64,000 nt of DNA from Drosophila persimilis. Its lineage: Eukaryota > Arthropoda > Insecta > Diptera > Drosophilidae. Both the position numbers and the translations under genes were made by a program. The notes under the pieces were generated by a model. It had not been told where the DNA came from. It was given only the letters and a program-made list of their open reading frames with translations, and did no database searches. This document shows, piece by piece, positions 11,870 through 26,024 of this stretch. The first letter of the stretch is position 1. Each line of letters opens with the position of its first letter. The DNA is taken from the NCBI RefSeq assembly GCF_003286085.1, contig NW_020825288.1:28148001-28212000 (forward strand), read 5' to 3'.

Positions 11870-14800
11870 GATGAATGGTATACTCAATCTCGTTTTAACA
11901 ACCATATATACATCCGGTTATGTTCAGCCACATTGTATGCACAAAAGAGAACGAACTCTTATTTAGCAAACTCAAATATAATCTTTCAAAAGTTTCCACA
12001 GTGCCAGGCAGCACTGCAGGGGCAGCAGCAGCACACAAAATTGGATTAAATGCCGACGATTTGCCACTGGGATACCGACGTATAAACCTCTTTCCACTCC
12101 TCCATTAAATAGAGAAAACAAAATTTAAACTTAAGTGGCAAAAAGAATTGTTGGGTTCCAAAAGAAAGCACTCGAAGAGAATATTTAAACAAAACAGCAA
12201 GTTGTTGCACACATGGAAAAAAATATTCGTACCTATACACCTATACATACATATATGTACGAGTATATCGCCGCATTTTGGGGGCTGCTGCTGCTGCGGC
12301 AACTGTCGCATAAATCTAATCCATTTTGGGCAAAAATATACATAGTACGAGAAATGGGAGAGAAATTCGGTGATTGATGAATTGAGTAAACGTTACGCAT
12401 ACGCCATGTGGGGGTTTGGTCGGCAAAAAAAGTTGCAATAATTTCATTTAACATGCATAGCAAAACTGCCACTGCCAGTGCCAGTGCCACCAAAAATCCC
12501 GCAACCGAAGCTGAAACGAAACTCGAAAACGCTACCCCGATTCTGATTTGAAGGCATCCCCCGAAACCATTCCCGTTCCATTCCCCCAATTTCTGTGCAA
12601 TTTATGACTTTGGCCTGAATACACACTCATCGCCGGGACCCGTCACAAATGCCAAAGTCGATTTTGCAGCAATTTTCGTGCTGACCCCCCCCCCCACCCC
12701 CACCACTCGTTTTTGCATTGAGGAAATCTCTACGGATGAGGTGGGAGCTCCTGCTGCTGCTGCTGCATTTTTGAATAAATGCATTTATAATAAAAAGGAC
12801 AAGGTACTTTTCGAATTTAAAGAACTCTCCGTTTATTTGTTCAGTAGTGTACAAGGAAAATGTGTGTGCATTTGATTACCGCTTTAGCAGAGCAGAAAGG
12901 AGCAGAAAACGGAGAGCGACGACACACAAACACAGGGAGGTCATGGAGGGCAGAGTAATGCAATTTTGGCCTGGTTGGCTGGCTGATTGTTACCGCTACT
13001 GATGCAGAGTACGGCACATCATCAGTTGCCGTTTGCCATTTTGCCGTTTGTGCCGCTTTTCGCAATGACGTTATTTACTTAGCATTGCCATTTTGAATTT
13101 CGAATTTGCATTCGAAATTTTGCATTTTGTGCATTGCCAATCGAGTGTGCACAGAACACACACACACACGCTCTCACACTCGCAGCAGCAGAACAGTTGA
13201 TTTTTACAGCCGCTGATTGTGTGTACATACATATGTATGTATGTACGAATATTCCATAATGTTTATTCGGTTGCGCACCAAATAGATGACACAATTAATT
13301 TAGCAAAAATCATTGGAGTTTCAGAAAATCTCAACAAATAAAGGGCAATAATCGTAATACAGCAGTCGAAAAATTGATAGGGGAAAGGTTCCCAGAGTGC
13401 TTCTATCTGCGTATTTGCTGGTGGAAAATTCAATTTTCTTTCCCTCCTGTTTATTTTGTATTCCTGTAGATTTAGCTGATGAAAAGTTTCAAGTTTTTGA
13501 ATGGCGAAATATTTGATTCAAATTTCATGCTCTTCAGGGGAAAGTTTTCGTGCAACACCAAGCGCTTTCCATTATCCTTACAGGGCAGCCCCTTTACTCA
13601 AATGAAAAGTTTCGAATCATTTTGACTTGAAAAATGGCTCAAAGGTAAATGCGATGATGAGGCCATTTATTTGCGTGTATTTTTAGTCGTCGTTTTTCCG
13701 GTCGTGCCTTTCTTTTGTCGATATTTTACAGGAATCATGCACTCAAGCCAGGCGACCCATTCAGATGATTAAGTGTTTGCTGGCAGGGGAAAATATTAAT
13801 AAACTTGTAGCGCACACACTACCAGGGGAGAGAGTGAAAGTGAAAGTGAAAATGAGGATGAGGGCGAGTGAGGGTAAGGCAAAGGAATGACCATCGAGCC
13901 GCAGTAAACGGCGTGTAAGGGGAGCGACAACACTTGTATAATTTAAATTTATTTAACAACCAACTTGTTAAAATCGTAAACTGAGAGGAGTGCACAAATC
14001 CCACCCACACACAAGCTGAAATAAAGCAGGCCAAATTGCAGCTCTGAGGAGTCGCAACAACAACATTAAGTAGCTCATTAAATTTCCCTAACCAACAGCG
14101 AACACAACCGAGCAGGACAGCGCAGAAACGAAACGAAACGAAACGGTTCGAAAGGAGCTGCAGAACCGGAGAACTGAACACAAACAAGCCACTGGCAGAC
14201 CCCGAACCGGACTGACTTTTTCGTTTTTATTTTGTAAGTAGGAAATATTATAGTAGAAAAACGGCGCCAAAAGAAATGGAATCGCCCAGCAAGTGGGAGT
14301 GCGAGTGAGAGTGAGAGTGGCAGTGGCAGAGGGAGCGGGAGAGAAGTCAAAGCGAGCGAGTTGTAAAAAATGCCGTAAGTGTATTTTTATTGCATATAAA
14401 ATGCATTTTGCAATGCCACACAAAACTCAAGTGGTGTGCGTCCTGAGCGGAAGTTACGACCAGTGGGGCAGGACCAGGACGCAGGACCACGGACCACAGC
14501 CAGCACCACAGGAAGCACAGCGGCGTGCAAACACATAAGAAACGTTGCGTGTGTGTGTAAGTGTAAAGCAAAGAATGTTGATGATAAAAATTATAGACTA
14601 CGGAAATCTGTGGAGGAATACAGGAAGTTTGTTGGATACACTTACGTATGGAATTTCGGACTGATATTGATTGGGGAATGATCTTTGAAATAAGGCAATA
14701 CTCGTACAAATAATACTGTTAAATAAACATAAAATTCGCATATTTATGAAAGCAGAATCCGCCATTAACATGAGTAATAACTTTCCCTACCCACCACTTT

Positions 14801-16723
14801 TCGAAGGCAAAACAATTTCCAGTTCTTTGAAATTGTTCTCTCCATTTAAGGAAACCCCGGATTTTTACTCGTATATTTGCACCCCCAAAAGTATCTGCAC
14901 AAATTGAAATATCATTCAACTCTCTCGCATGACTGCTTCCGATACGAGTTTGCCTTCTCAAAAGCAAACTTCTGCTGGCAGGGCAAATACCCCACTCAAG
15001 GATTGTATAACAAACGAGCTACCAGGCAATGATTGCTCAGGATTGCTACTCCGCACTTGTTGTTAAATATTATGTAAGGCAAACAAACAACATTCATTAC
15101 ACCAATGGGGAAAGGCAAGAGCAGAAGGAGCAGCAGGCGTATCCTGAGGAATCAGTCAGCTTTTATGAGTGGCTGGGAAATTGGCTGTGACGCATAAAAA
15201 ATCGAAGGTGTTGTTGGAAAGGTGAAACTTTGAGATGGGTTTTGAGAATGATATGCTGTACATAAATTTTAATGGTATATATGGTGCTGCACTCACTGTT
15301 CTGGTATATTTTTGTAGGGGCAACAGTGCGTATGAGTGATCTGAGCTACTAGTTTCCTGTGCAGAGCAGCGTATGAGTTACATAAACTATTCTTGGAAGG
15401 AATTTGTGTCCTAATTGGCGTTACTGGCCCCTTGCTGGGACATGCACTGCGTATGAGAGATATTAGCCACTTTCCAGGTAATTCCAGTTTGTGGTTTAAC
15501 CTGCTTTAAAACTATGCAGGCATTAGTTTTTTCTTGTACACTTTTCAAGCGCAATTAATTATATTTTTCCTGCCAGGGGCTCTTCTGGCAACATATGTAT
15601 GCATGAGTCCGGCCAGAGAACCCACCGTCGGTGCCACCGACACGAATACGAACACAGAGTACCGGGCAGGGGCCAAACTTTTTTTACAAAAAATTATGTA
15701 TAAAAGTACGCAGACCGAAGCCGACACCGGCACGAACACAGACACTTTCACATATTCCGGAAATTGGCGCACACCTTGCAGCCATGCAGCAGCAAGGAAT
15801 TTTTTTCCATAAGCGTCATAAAACCGGAGAATGACCGACCGGACGATGGACCGATGTACCGATGGGATGATGATGGTGGTCTGCAAAGAGGTGTGTGGTG
15901 GGGTGTGGTGCGGTGCGGTGTGGGAGAGAGCTTGGCTCAGCATGCGGAAATTATAATTTATAGCTCAAAGCTGCGGATGCCAGACCACCTACTGTGATAT
16001 TATTTTTTCACCCGAAGTGGACTTTAAAATTGGTGGAACTTGAGCCTTAATTGAAGCTGACTGCTGGAAATGGCTTGTCGCGGGGGGTGGGGGTCTGTTT
16101 GCAGTTGAAGTTTCCGGTGCCGTGCTATCCCCTGACCACTGAAGCATGAATCATTTTCTATGGGACTTTCAAAGTGTCAAAGAATGACTACAAAAAAAGA
16201 TATACAAAGGTTTTTGTTTCATTGCACGAATTGGGGCGGAATATTTTCTTTTGTGATGCTAAAACCCCACTCTGGCTGCTGGACTAATTGTGTGAAACTT
16301 TTCACCTGCCCCGAGCCGAAGCCAAAGCCGAAAAGGCTTAGAACAGTTTCAAATGGGATTTTAAATACTTTAAGCTATGCTAAAGTATTTAGTAAAATAT
16401 TTAAATGCACTTTGAACTCTGTTCAGCAATTATTCATCACATTGTTTGCTGAGCAAAACAATAAATTGTAAAGCTAATTGATGAATTTCCAATGGAGAAT
16501 TCTGGGGCCTTGGGGCAAAAACCAAATTAAAGTGCAACATTTACACAGGATTTCGCTCTGCCTTTTGTCCATTATTTTGTTGTGCAAACATTTATAAAGT
16601 TGACCTTTTTCAGGTGTTTACGCAGCGCAAACAAAACTCCACTTTGCCCAGCTGGAGAGCCGGCAACAGCAAAAAAACTGCCCATAAAGTAGTATTTGAC
16701 AAATGACGTACTTCCTGTCAGCA

Positions 16724-16725
<2 letters not shown>

Positions 16726-16759
<34 letters not shown>
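16726..16759. repeat. (CA)n microsatellite
   Basis: A run of about 17 CA dinucleotides. Confidence 0.95.
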
Positions 16760-16761
<2 letters not shown>

Positions 16762-17600
16762 CTACGAATGCGAATACAACTGCAACGGCATAACATTTGT
16801 CGCTTATCGGAAACGCACGACAAAAAAGAAAGGTCGAGCAACTGGGAAAACACTCGCACACTCACATACAATTTCGCACATTGTTACACACACAATTCAA
16901 CAATAAAATAATCCATTTATTGCAGGAATTCATTGAATTTATTTATGAATGCAAATCAAATATTTAACGTGCACAAATGGATGAAAGTTTACTTAAATTA
17001 CATTTGTTGAATGCAAACAACTTCAACGGGAGATAGTTTTGATATTAAATTTAATCAAATTAGACCCGGAAAAGCTGTGACACTTTAAACACCAGAGGCT
17101 TTCAGAAAGAAAACTTTTAAAGAACTGAAACTTTTCAATGGATCTATATAGTAATTTAGATCCTTAGGGGCAAAAGTAGTCCTCTCTTTGCTTCGAATGT
17201 GTAAACAATTCTGTAGCATATCAAATGCCAAGGAATTCACCTTTCAGTTCCCGACATAAGCTTCACACATTGGAGTATAATGTAATTAACTTAAAGCATA
17301 AATGAAACAGTTTACCAATTTTAATTATCTGAAATGATTTGACTCTTAGCTTTTTTTTCTCGTATCGAAATCTCAACAAGCCATTTAAAAAACAAAATTA
17401 AATGCAGCATATTCAATGAGAATTAAATTTATTGTTTGTGGGGGGATTTTTTTCAAAGACTAATTATCTGGAAATTGCTTAACATAATTGCGAATACAAA
17501 TGTGCTAATTAAACAATTTTCATTTGGAATAATCAGCACAATTGCATTTGTAATTTTATCAACGCTTTCTCTGTCGCTCTGTCGCTGCTCTCTTGAGGGT

Positions 17601-18305
17601 CTACGATCCCGCACTCAGATCGGTTTTCATGAGATAGTGCAGACGATCCTTTTGCTTGGGTGTCAGCTGAAAGAACTTTGTAACGAATCGGTTTATTTCC
17701 CGTTTTGAGTGCAGTGGCGGCCAACGACTATTGTAGCACAAGATGCTGAAAGGGAAAATCAATCTATAGAAGGTGCTTCTCGGGATTGTGGATGTTTACC
17801 TACCGCCTCAGGACAAACTGATTGATGGCCCTGTCTTGAGTGTCTATGAAGTACTGCATTTCATCGTGGAAATGCTTGTCGTACTTTTCCTTGGCCTCCA
17901 AATACCTCACATAGCAATTCAGATCGCTGTTGGGAATGGACATATAGGACACATCATGTGGATTAGTTGTAGAACTTACTAGGAGAACGACATAATATTG
18001 TAGCTGGGGTGTTGACTGACATCCACATCGTCGTCGAATTTTCTTGGATGCAGCACCCAATCTTCGAGGTCCAGAAGAGTGGTGTCCGCATACCGCATAT
18101 TCATAGTGCTCTGCCTGAATATAGTGGACATGGATTTGGTGAGCGACTCCGCGACCTCCGCTTTCAAGCCGGAGACACGGGCCGGAGACACGTGGGTTCC
18201 TCGTCTCACTGGTATTGTGTGTCCTCGCAGGATAGAGGCCAACGACTTGGTTGACTTCAGGCTGTCGCGCTGGGAGGCCCTACGATCGAATTCGTCAAAC
18301 GACAT
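17601..18305 (-). CDS. Small uncharacterised protein C (WPPLH family, 197 aa)
   Basis: Exons are 18305-17980, 17926-17804 and 17745-17601. The joined length is 594 nt and both introns are in phase 2. It is the third member of the family formed by genes A and B. The middle exon, again exactly 123 nt, encodes NCYVRYLEAKEKYDKHF plus a charged helix. The last exon carries CYNSRWPPLHSKREI and ends KQKDRLHYLMKTDLSAGS. The N-terminal exon is longer than in A or B and is rich in Ser and Arg, with basic stretches and no signal peptide. The first intron splits a TA|C tyrosine codon at the same place as in gene A. It lies on the far side of Sp7 from its paralogues. Function is unknown; the short hydrophilic architecture does not match any domain I can name. 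Confidence 0.75.
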
Positions 18306-19386
18306 ACTGGCAATTTTCCCGTATGTTTTACTGTGTTAATAAAAGGTTAAACAACTTTGTGCCGGCGCCCTGAGATACTCTCCCAGGCACACTTCTCATT
18401 GATTGTTTGATTAAAAAACACTTAAACCAATACGAGTATCATAGTCCTCATCATTGGCGGCTGCCTTTAAGCAGTGGATGTTAATTAATAATATTTATTG
18501 GTAGACAACAAAAACAAAAAGACGCAACGAAATTCCGTCCATGATTTACCCGCAGAGATCTGGAATTGAAAGTGCTGCAGCCTGCAACGTGTGGGCTCTT
18601 TATTTGCAGAGCCATCCACATCGGCATTTCAAAAATCATGCATTAATTTTTAATTTCAACAATCAGGCATCCGCTGGAGGCCATGCCGTACGTTCTGTAC
18701 GTAAAAAATGCAAATATTGCACACAATTAACGGCAGGGCAGGGCAGGGGAGGCCAGGGGAGGGCAGGGAAAAAAAATCAACGTCAAAATCATTCCACACA
18801 TTTTTGCCCCATTAAATATGTATTCACGCGTTTAATTTCATTTTGCGGGCAATATGATGGAGCAGAGCACAGTACACTGTACAGAACAGAACAGAGCCAT
18901 CAGAGAGCCCGACCACAAAAGTGGCTCATTGAGAGGCACAGGACTCCACTCCACTCCACACCACACCACTCCATGCCAAATGTTTGCCCAGCAAAAACAT
19001 GGCCGCAAATGTTGAGTCTATTAACCGAAAGCCCCACCAGATGCCTGGGCACGTGTGCAATGAAAACAAACGAGCCCATTATTGTTACACTTTCTTTGAC
19101 TCCGCCACATACCGCCATACCGCCATACACCCCATTAACGATGTGTTATGGTCTCAAGATGCCGCTCCTAGACGGGCCTTGAACTTTGGCCAGCCGATGG
19201 GCCATCTGAATTGAACTCTAATTGCACATAATGAATTGCACACATTAGGTCAACGAACAGAGCTGGAAGAGCAGGCTAATGGAAATGCAATGAACTATTT
19301 ATGAGCAGAGGGCCAGGCACTTACTCTGGAGAATGCCAGCGAACGAGTGGCCAAAGTTTGATCACGAATACAAATTATTAAAGCCG

Positions 19387-19415
19387 GGCAGTGGCAGTGG
19401 CAGTGGCAGTGGCAG
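19387..19415. repeat. (GGCAGT)n short tandem repeat
   Basis: About four to five hexamer copies ending in a CAGCAGCA tract. Confidence 0.85.
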
Positions 19416-20659
19416 CAGCACCTGAATTCCCTTTAAATTCTCCTGGCTTTGGGCCAGCAGCTCCCTAGAGAAAATACTGACTAAAATGTGAACAGAAAAT
19501 CCAATTTATTACAGTCCACACCAGGCCGGCCCAGTCCGATGTGCCGATGGACATTAATTAGCAGGCCGGACACGTAAAAGGTATTAAGTGCAAACTCAAT
19601 TGGCCAAAAAGGTGGTGGGGGCGGACTGGGATTCCGATCAAATTTGATGACACACCGCAGGCCAAAACGATTGGCAAGCCCCCCAGAGGAGTGGGTGGAA
19701 ATTCAACCTAAATAATTAACAAAAATAAATCACAGTTTTTCGTGCAACCTTAAACCAGACCAGAGTCTATCGCTGGCGATTTTAAAGTGCACTTAGTGCA
19801 ATGTTCGTCAAACAATATAAAAAGCTGCGGATAATCAATGATTAAATGAAATATTCTAGGGGATTACAAGTGTAATTAAACACATTTCTGCCAATTGTCC
19901 GAGACCGAAGTTATGCGGGAAAAAAGAGATTGTTTAACCTGCAGAGTGCGGGCCAGAATGCTTTGAAATCCATTAAGGTATTAAGTTTACTCTCCACTCC
20001 GGCTGAATATTAATAAAATATGTGTCTGTATGTAGAATGGCAAATTTGTTTTTCAATGGCAAAGTAAAACAATTTCACTTATGCCAGAGATATTTCATTT
20101 TGTCACACAAATGCATGCTAAGCCCTCGACTCCAGTGTCGCCTAAGCCCCACACAAATCCTCATATGATCTGTGTCAAACATACGCCCACAGCTGGACAA
20201 ATGTTTGAACAACTCAACAGTTGAGCAGTTGAGAGGACATTTTGGGGACATTTTTGGATCTGGCTGGGTCCATAGTCCATGGTCAAGTCAAGTTTTAATT
20301 TATTTGTTAACTAGAAAATTACACACCTTCTCGAGTAGAAGAATAGAATGGAGATGGCATTTGTGTACAGTTTCGCAGGCAATTAATTTCGTAGCTCTCT
20401 CTCTATCTCTCTCTCTCGTAGCCATTATTCACGTCAGGGCGAACATATTTTAATTTGATGAAGACCTAATAGTGTTCTGTTCGGAAACACATGTGCCCCC
20501 TGCACAACTTGTGAAAGGGGGCAAAACTTTGAATGCAAATGAGTTTACATATTGCGAGAGGGAAAAAGTTCAAGTTGAACTAAACACACACACACACAAA
20601 ATGCAGGCTATTCCCATGGGGATTTACTACTCAACAAAGCATCTGCAGAGATTCTAGGA

Positions 20660-20694
20660 TATAAAAGTTGGCCCGTTTCGTGGCGAAATCATTC
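20660..20694 (+). promoter_or_regulatory. Orphan TATA box plus initiator
   Basis: TATAAAAG at 20660-20667 is followed by TCATTC at 20689-20694. That matches the TCAKTY initiator, with A+1 at 20691, 31 bp from the first T of the TATA box. No convincing ORF follows within 500 bp. Confidence 0.35.
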
Positions 20695-21125
20695 GAAGGA
20701 ACACAAGGCCTCGTACATTCCACTGAGTCATCAGGTTAATTCAATTTGAGTTGTAAGCAAATTTTGCACAAATTAAATGCATAAACTTTTGCCATTGACA
20801 TAGACATACCACACACCCACACACACACAGAAAAGAGCGAGGAGCAATAAATTTCAGAAAAGTGTTTATGTAAACGACTCTGATTGTGTCAGAGAGAGTG
20901 GTGCCAGAGTGGCAGAAAGACCCATCGCATCGTCTGGTTGCACTCTGTCACCAGGGAAGCGGAACATAAAGCCGATTTTTTCGCCTGGAAAATGGCAAAG
21001 CGATAATAAATCTTCCGCTCGAAACAAATCACAGCAATTCCATTATATACACATTTAATGATGTTGAGGGCCCACCACCACCGCCTCACAGAAAGCCAGC
21101 CAGAAAGCGGCCTTCTATGCGAGTC

Positions 21126-21164
21126 CCAAATCCAAATCCAAATCCAAATCCAAATCCAAATCCA
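21126..21164. repeat. (CCAAAT)n short tandem repeat
   Basis: About six and a half tandem hexamers of CCAAAT. Read in frame it gives artificial Pro-Asn or Ile-Gln repeats. Confidence 0.9.
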
Positions 21165-21408
21165 AGTCCCGAGCCAACGAGCCAGAGACAATTACTTGCA
21201 GCCCGCGAGCAATTTGTACGACTTCTTCGCCGACAATGGCTGTGTGAAGCTGTGAGTTTTCAGCGAATGGTCGGTCGGTCCGTCGGTCGGTCCGTCGCTC
21301 GGTCCTTTGGTCGCCTGCAACATGGCCAAGTTGTTAAAATAATCACAAGAAATGGCATTGCACAGGGGAATCGGGATGAGCAGAGACAAAGTTTGTGCAG
21401 CCTTTTTG

Positions 21409-21432
21409 CTATTGCCATTGCTATTGCTATTG
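21409..21432. repeat. (CTATTG)n short tandem repeat
   Basis: Four imperfect hexamers. Confidence 0.8.
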
Positions 21433-23650
21433 CAAGTGCTATTATTTTTAATTAGCAAAATTTCTTTATGCATTGACACTGGCAGAGAAAAGGTAGTGCA
21501 AGTATAGCCCAAAGTCGTTCATTAATTAGTGCGCACAGCCGCAAAGTATGCAGCGCTTTCTGTGTTGTTCTCTGCATTACTCACACAGCTGCAGAATGGC
21601 TTTACCTTTGGCACGGATACACACAGACACAGAGGGTCCGAGAAGCTCGGGAGCACAGGAGCACAGGAAAGGAGTGCCACATATACTCTTGGATGTGGGC
21701 ACTAAACTTTTTGCCACCTGCATTGCCTCAGAGCGTCATGTCATCACCTTTTGCTTTATATTTACCCATAAATCTGCCACGAAACAGAAAAGTGGAAGCA
21801 GCGGGACAGTGGGGGTACACATGAAGAGCTTCCCCCACTCAACCCCCGGGGAAGGAGCTGCTTATTAGCTTTGACATCCGAGTGCAATGCACTCCCGCCC
21901 CTCCCACTTTCAGCCAGAGAGCTGAGGTGTTTCGCTTGATGACTAGCAATCTTCATTTTTATCATCAAAATATACATATTTTTCTTGTTTACCGCCCCGT
22001 GGAGCCCGAACGTGGAGCAACAGCCTGAGGACTGACATAATTTATTGGAGGCTCCCCATGCAATTTTTAAAGTTATGCCAAAAGAGTTTACCTTTCTCCT
22101 TTGCTTTGATGACCACCCTTCGGCTGTTGCTTTGTCAGCGCACCATTTTGTGTCTGTTGGAAATTGTTGGCCAAACAACAACACTTCTGGCTCCTGACCA
22201 TCACGGGACATGGCATTTTCGGTGGAACTTCGGTGCCTTTACTCCTCCAAAAATGTTTACTGCCGTCTGGAATTTCACTCCGGCTGTGGCTGCCATGTCC
22301 TCAAGCAACAACGCATCGAGTAGCTGGCTAACTATACACCAAAACATAAAAAAATACAAAAACTAAGAGAATATCATAAAACTTTTCAACTTTTCCAATT
22401 CACTAAATGGACGAAAAGGACGAAAAGAGGGAAAAGGGAAGGGCACAGAGTACAGGGTACAGAGAGAGAGAAAGATAGCTGCGAATCTGGACCCTGTCCG
22501 AAATGCCATGCTCACGTTGCGATGTTGACCGCATCACGCTCCAGAGCATAAAGCAATTACAGTGGCGTGCATGGAATCCGGGAATCCATCGACACGCACC
22601 TCCTCCTGAAGGCATTTTGATTTATGAAATTTGCCGAGCAACAACCCAGGGCTCACGACACCGAAGAGCAGCAGCTTTACCACCAGCAGCCACTCATCCA
22701 AAGGGGTTTTGGACCAGCAGCGGTGGTGGGGGCGTGGGCGGAGGGGATAAGAAGATTTGATTTTGCGCCAGTCATTGACTTTGGCTAACCAACTTTCTGA
22801 CACAGCACTCCACGCTCCCCGACGAGTGTGCGAGCACCTGCAGTCAATTGAATAGAAGAACTGAACCCTCATTGCACACTGCATTTTCGGAAGGATAGTC
22901 TCGGAAGGAGAGAAAAACTTTGCCGGCTGTCTCCGCATCCTCATCTCATGCGCTCCTCTGCTTTGTGGCTCTGGAAAAGTAGCTTAGACTGTCGTCGACG
23001 TACAGAAAGAGAAAACTTCAGTCAGAGCAACGGCTTAAATCTTGTCAATTGCCATTTTCGTATGGGGGCTTTCATCTAGTTTTTCCACTCTCTTCTGTTC
23101 ATTTTTCTTTTCTCTTTTTTCAGATTTGTGTGCTGTGTGTGTTTTCCTTCTGTTTTGGTAACAAGTGACAATAAAGTTTTTAGTTTTCGGGTGGGAGTGC
23201 GTGACGAGTTTCTGCCATTAGCAAAAAGTTGGGCACAACTTTTCTGGTTTATAAGAGACACGGCAGCAGAGAATGAGAGAGAGAGAGACTGGTAGCTGGG
23301 AAAACCATAGTGTTAATGAAGCTATAATGAGGCTGAGGCCTTGCTGAATTTTATGATATAGTTCACTCGAAGAAAAGCAGCAAAGGAGTGGGTTTTCTTA
23401 AAGGCAAGGGCCTATCCCATAAAGTTGTTCAACAAAATTGGTTTTCTTTTCAGGCGGAGGGGCACTAATCACAAGTGCCCAATCATCTTTATGGCTCGAG
23501 TCAAAACACAAACAGAAACACAAACCCACTATTGTCGATTCCGATGTCGATGTCGATGTCGATGCCAGGACCTCCGCAAGATTGCTGCCATCAAAGCCGC
23601 TGAAATTCGTTTGTTTGAGTGAAATTCACTTGCGATTGTTGTGCAGAGCA

Positions 23651-23677
23651 GTGTGTGTGTGTGTGTGTGTGTGTGTG
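23651..23677. repeat. (GT)n microsatellite
   Basis: About 13 GT dinucleotides. A GTCGAT repeat lies about 100 bp upstream. Confidence 0.95.
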
Positions 23678-26024
23678 AGTGTGGCTGGTGCCACCACAAT
23701 CAATGCAGCAACAGCAAGAAGTACAAGAATACAGTATTGTGGAGGATTGTGGAGTGGCAGCAAGAACCTACAGCAGGCAGGATATGGGGGTGGTAGGATG
23801 CTGCGGATGGTTGGATGATGCTGCGCACCGAGCAGTGAAATACCCGTGAAAGCCGCAGCACACAGAGCCACACAGATCCCGAGCTAAGTAAAGGAACAAA
23901 CTGTGGAGCTCGCTCACTCGTATGTGTGCCCTCTGCGGCATGGCGCAAAGGTGCAAAGCATTGGGATAAACAAAAAACACGAAACACGAAACAAAAACCC
24001 AGCCAACAGGAAACGGAAGCCAGCGGAAAAAAGATGTAGCCAAACCCCAAACGAACCCCAATCGAATATCCAAAAAAAAAACAAGACACAAAAAATGCTA
24101 ATTTTGTTTCGCTTTTTTGTGTCGTTGCTATAAAACCCCTGAGAGAGGCGCCAGACTTGGCCAGCAAATTGTTCCCGAAACATGTCTATCTATAAGGCTA
24201 CATGGCTATATGGCTGTATGGCTATATGGCACGTAAAGCGAAAGTATCTATAATCCATTAGATGCGGCTAAATCGGCGAAATCAGCTCAGACGAGCGGCA
24301 GAATCAATTGCTGGCACTTGACACATGAATAAGTGGCTTTTACACTGACATTCGAAATAAATTAAATTAGAAAAGTCTGAACAGTGCCGGGGGACTTGTT
24401 CATCGCAAAAACGCACAAATTTCTCGTGTGCAGGAGCCCTTAAAATTGTTATTTATATTTAAAAACATTCCCTCTAACGATACTGCATGTTGTTCTATTC
24501 CTTTTGCCGCCTTGGGGCATAATCTCGACTAATTTGCTTTTTCTGTTTTTCCAGTCTCCACACACAAACCGAAAAACAAGCAAACGAATGAGAAAATACA
24601 CCAACAGCAACAGCATCAGAATCCCGCACACTGGTTATGCATTTAGCTTAGTCCAGAGTTTGGCACTCGGACATGCCAAAGCCAAATGCCAATTACCACG
24701 AAAATGCCATTGAGTAAGCCATTTAAATGCAAGAGGGCCGACAGACCGGAGGACCGACCGAGGAGCCGTGGGGTCCTCCTCCGTGGGGCATTCGGCGCGC
24801 TGGAAATTACTTAATGCCGCCATTAGTGTTCAGCGCATTCGCTTAACTCGATTTGACTGCCACTACAACCTGGTAACGTGGCCAAAACACGCATACCTCG
24901 AGTACCAGGCGCCCCGCTGGAGTGTCTGCCATCCCTGCGAGGCTGCAGTTAACGTTAACCTCCGGCTAATGAGTGGCTGAAAGCGTGTGCTTATATAATA
25001 CTCGCAGCTTGAGGAAAGCTGATTAATATGTGAGCAAAACTGTTTCCAATATTTAATGCCCAAGTGTCAATTGCACTAAATCCGCTTACACTTCAGGCGG
25101 TAATGCACACTTTTAGCGGAGGAGGAAAAGAAGAGGCTTGGAGCTACCAGCAGCTCACAAATGAGAGGTTACGAGAGGGAGCATTCAAACAGATTACCAA
25201 CTGCAAAGTTCAGTCGCATGTGGGGCAAACGGGGAACACAGGGAGTTTAGTGGGTGGTCGGTTGGGCGGAGAGGGGTGGCGGGATGGGATGGGATGGGAT
25301 GAGACCACGGTAAGTACGGGTCTGCTAACAAATGCGCGAATGATAAAAACTAAACATGTCCGTGCCGTGGCTCTCCGTGTGGGTCCTTTATTTCTCGTTG
25401 TCCGGAATATTGTTATTGTCCCCGGTTGATGGTTGATGGCTTTTTGGGCGTGCCTGGGGCTAAATTTAAGCATTCCCACTAACACACAATAAGTGTAGGT
25501 AGGGGTGGCAATATAATCATGAATTGTATTGTCCCTGAACTTTTCAAACTTTTGAAAGGTTACTATCTGATTTTAAAACTGACTTTTTCACGATGCAAGA
25601 AAATGTTCCTGTTGCAAACTGCTGTATTCTGTTAAACAAAGCAGTTCATTTTGTACAGAGACTTTTGGGACAAAATTTAAAATATAAATCTGCTGTAACT
25701 TTTCGTATGCCAGAGTACTTTATTATATCAAAATAAAAATCTACAGATACCATAAATATAACAATTATAAACGTTATAGCTTCTTGTATGACAAATAGAA
25801 CAGTCTTAACGAAACAAATTCCATAAACTTTTCTATAACTTTTTCAACCCCTATAACTTTTGTCATACGAAACACTTAATTTGTGCTGTGCTACATTATA
25901 CACCCCCATAAAACAGCTATGTATAACATCAATAACAGTATAAGCTTAAGCGTACCAGTGGGAACTTAACAGCCGAAAGCAGTGGAGCTTAACAGCAGCA
26001 AGCAGTTCACTGCAGTGCAAGCTG

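Larger units (their letters stand above)
10489..17600. other. Intergenic region, no gene recognised
   Basis: About 7.1 kb between the Sp7 stop and the 3' end of small gene C. It contains simple repeats and many TTAATTAAAT-type AT stretches, but no frame with recognisable protein character. An ATTAAA signal just after Sp7 probably ends that transcript. Distal enhancers or an unrecognised non-coding RNA could lie here. Confidence 0.6.
18306..26024. other. Intergenic region, no gene recognised
   Basis: About 7.7 kb between small gene C and the arrestin cluster. Frames here are shadows of simple repeats or lack coding character. It contains GGCAGT, AATCCA, CTATTG, GTCGAT, TG and GA tracts, and a TATA plus initiator pair at 20660-20694 with no recognised gene downstream. 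The last 500 bp, next to arrestin gene 1, are AT-rich and probably include its 3' UTR. Confidence 0.55.

Noticed and set aside
24130..24136. TATAAAA box
   Set aside because: No initiator lies at the expected distance and no coding sequence follows.
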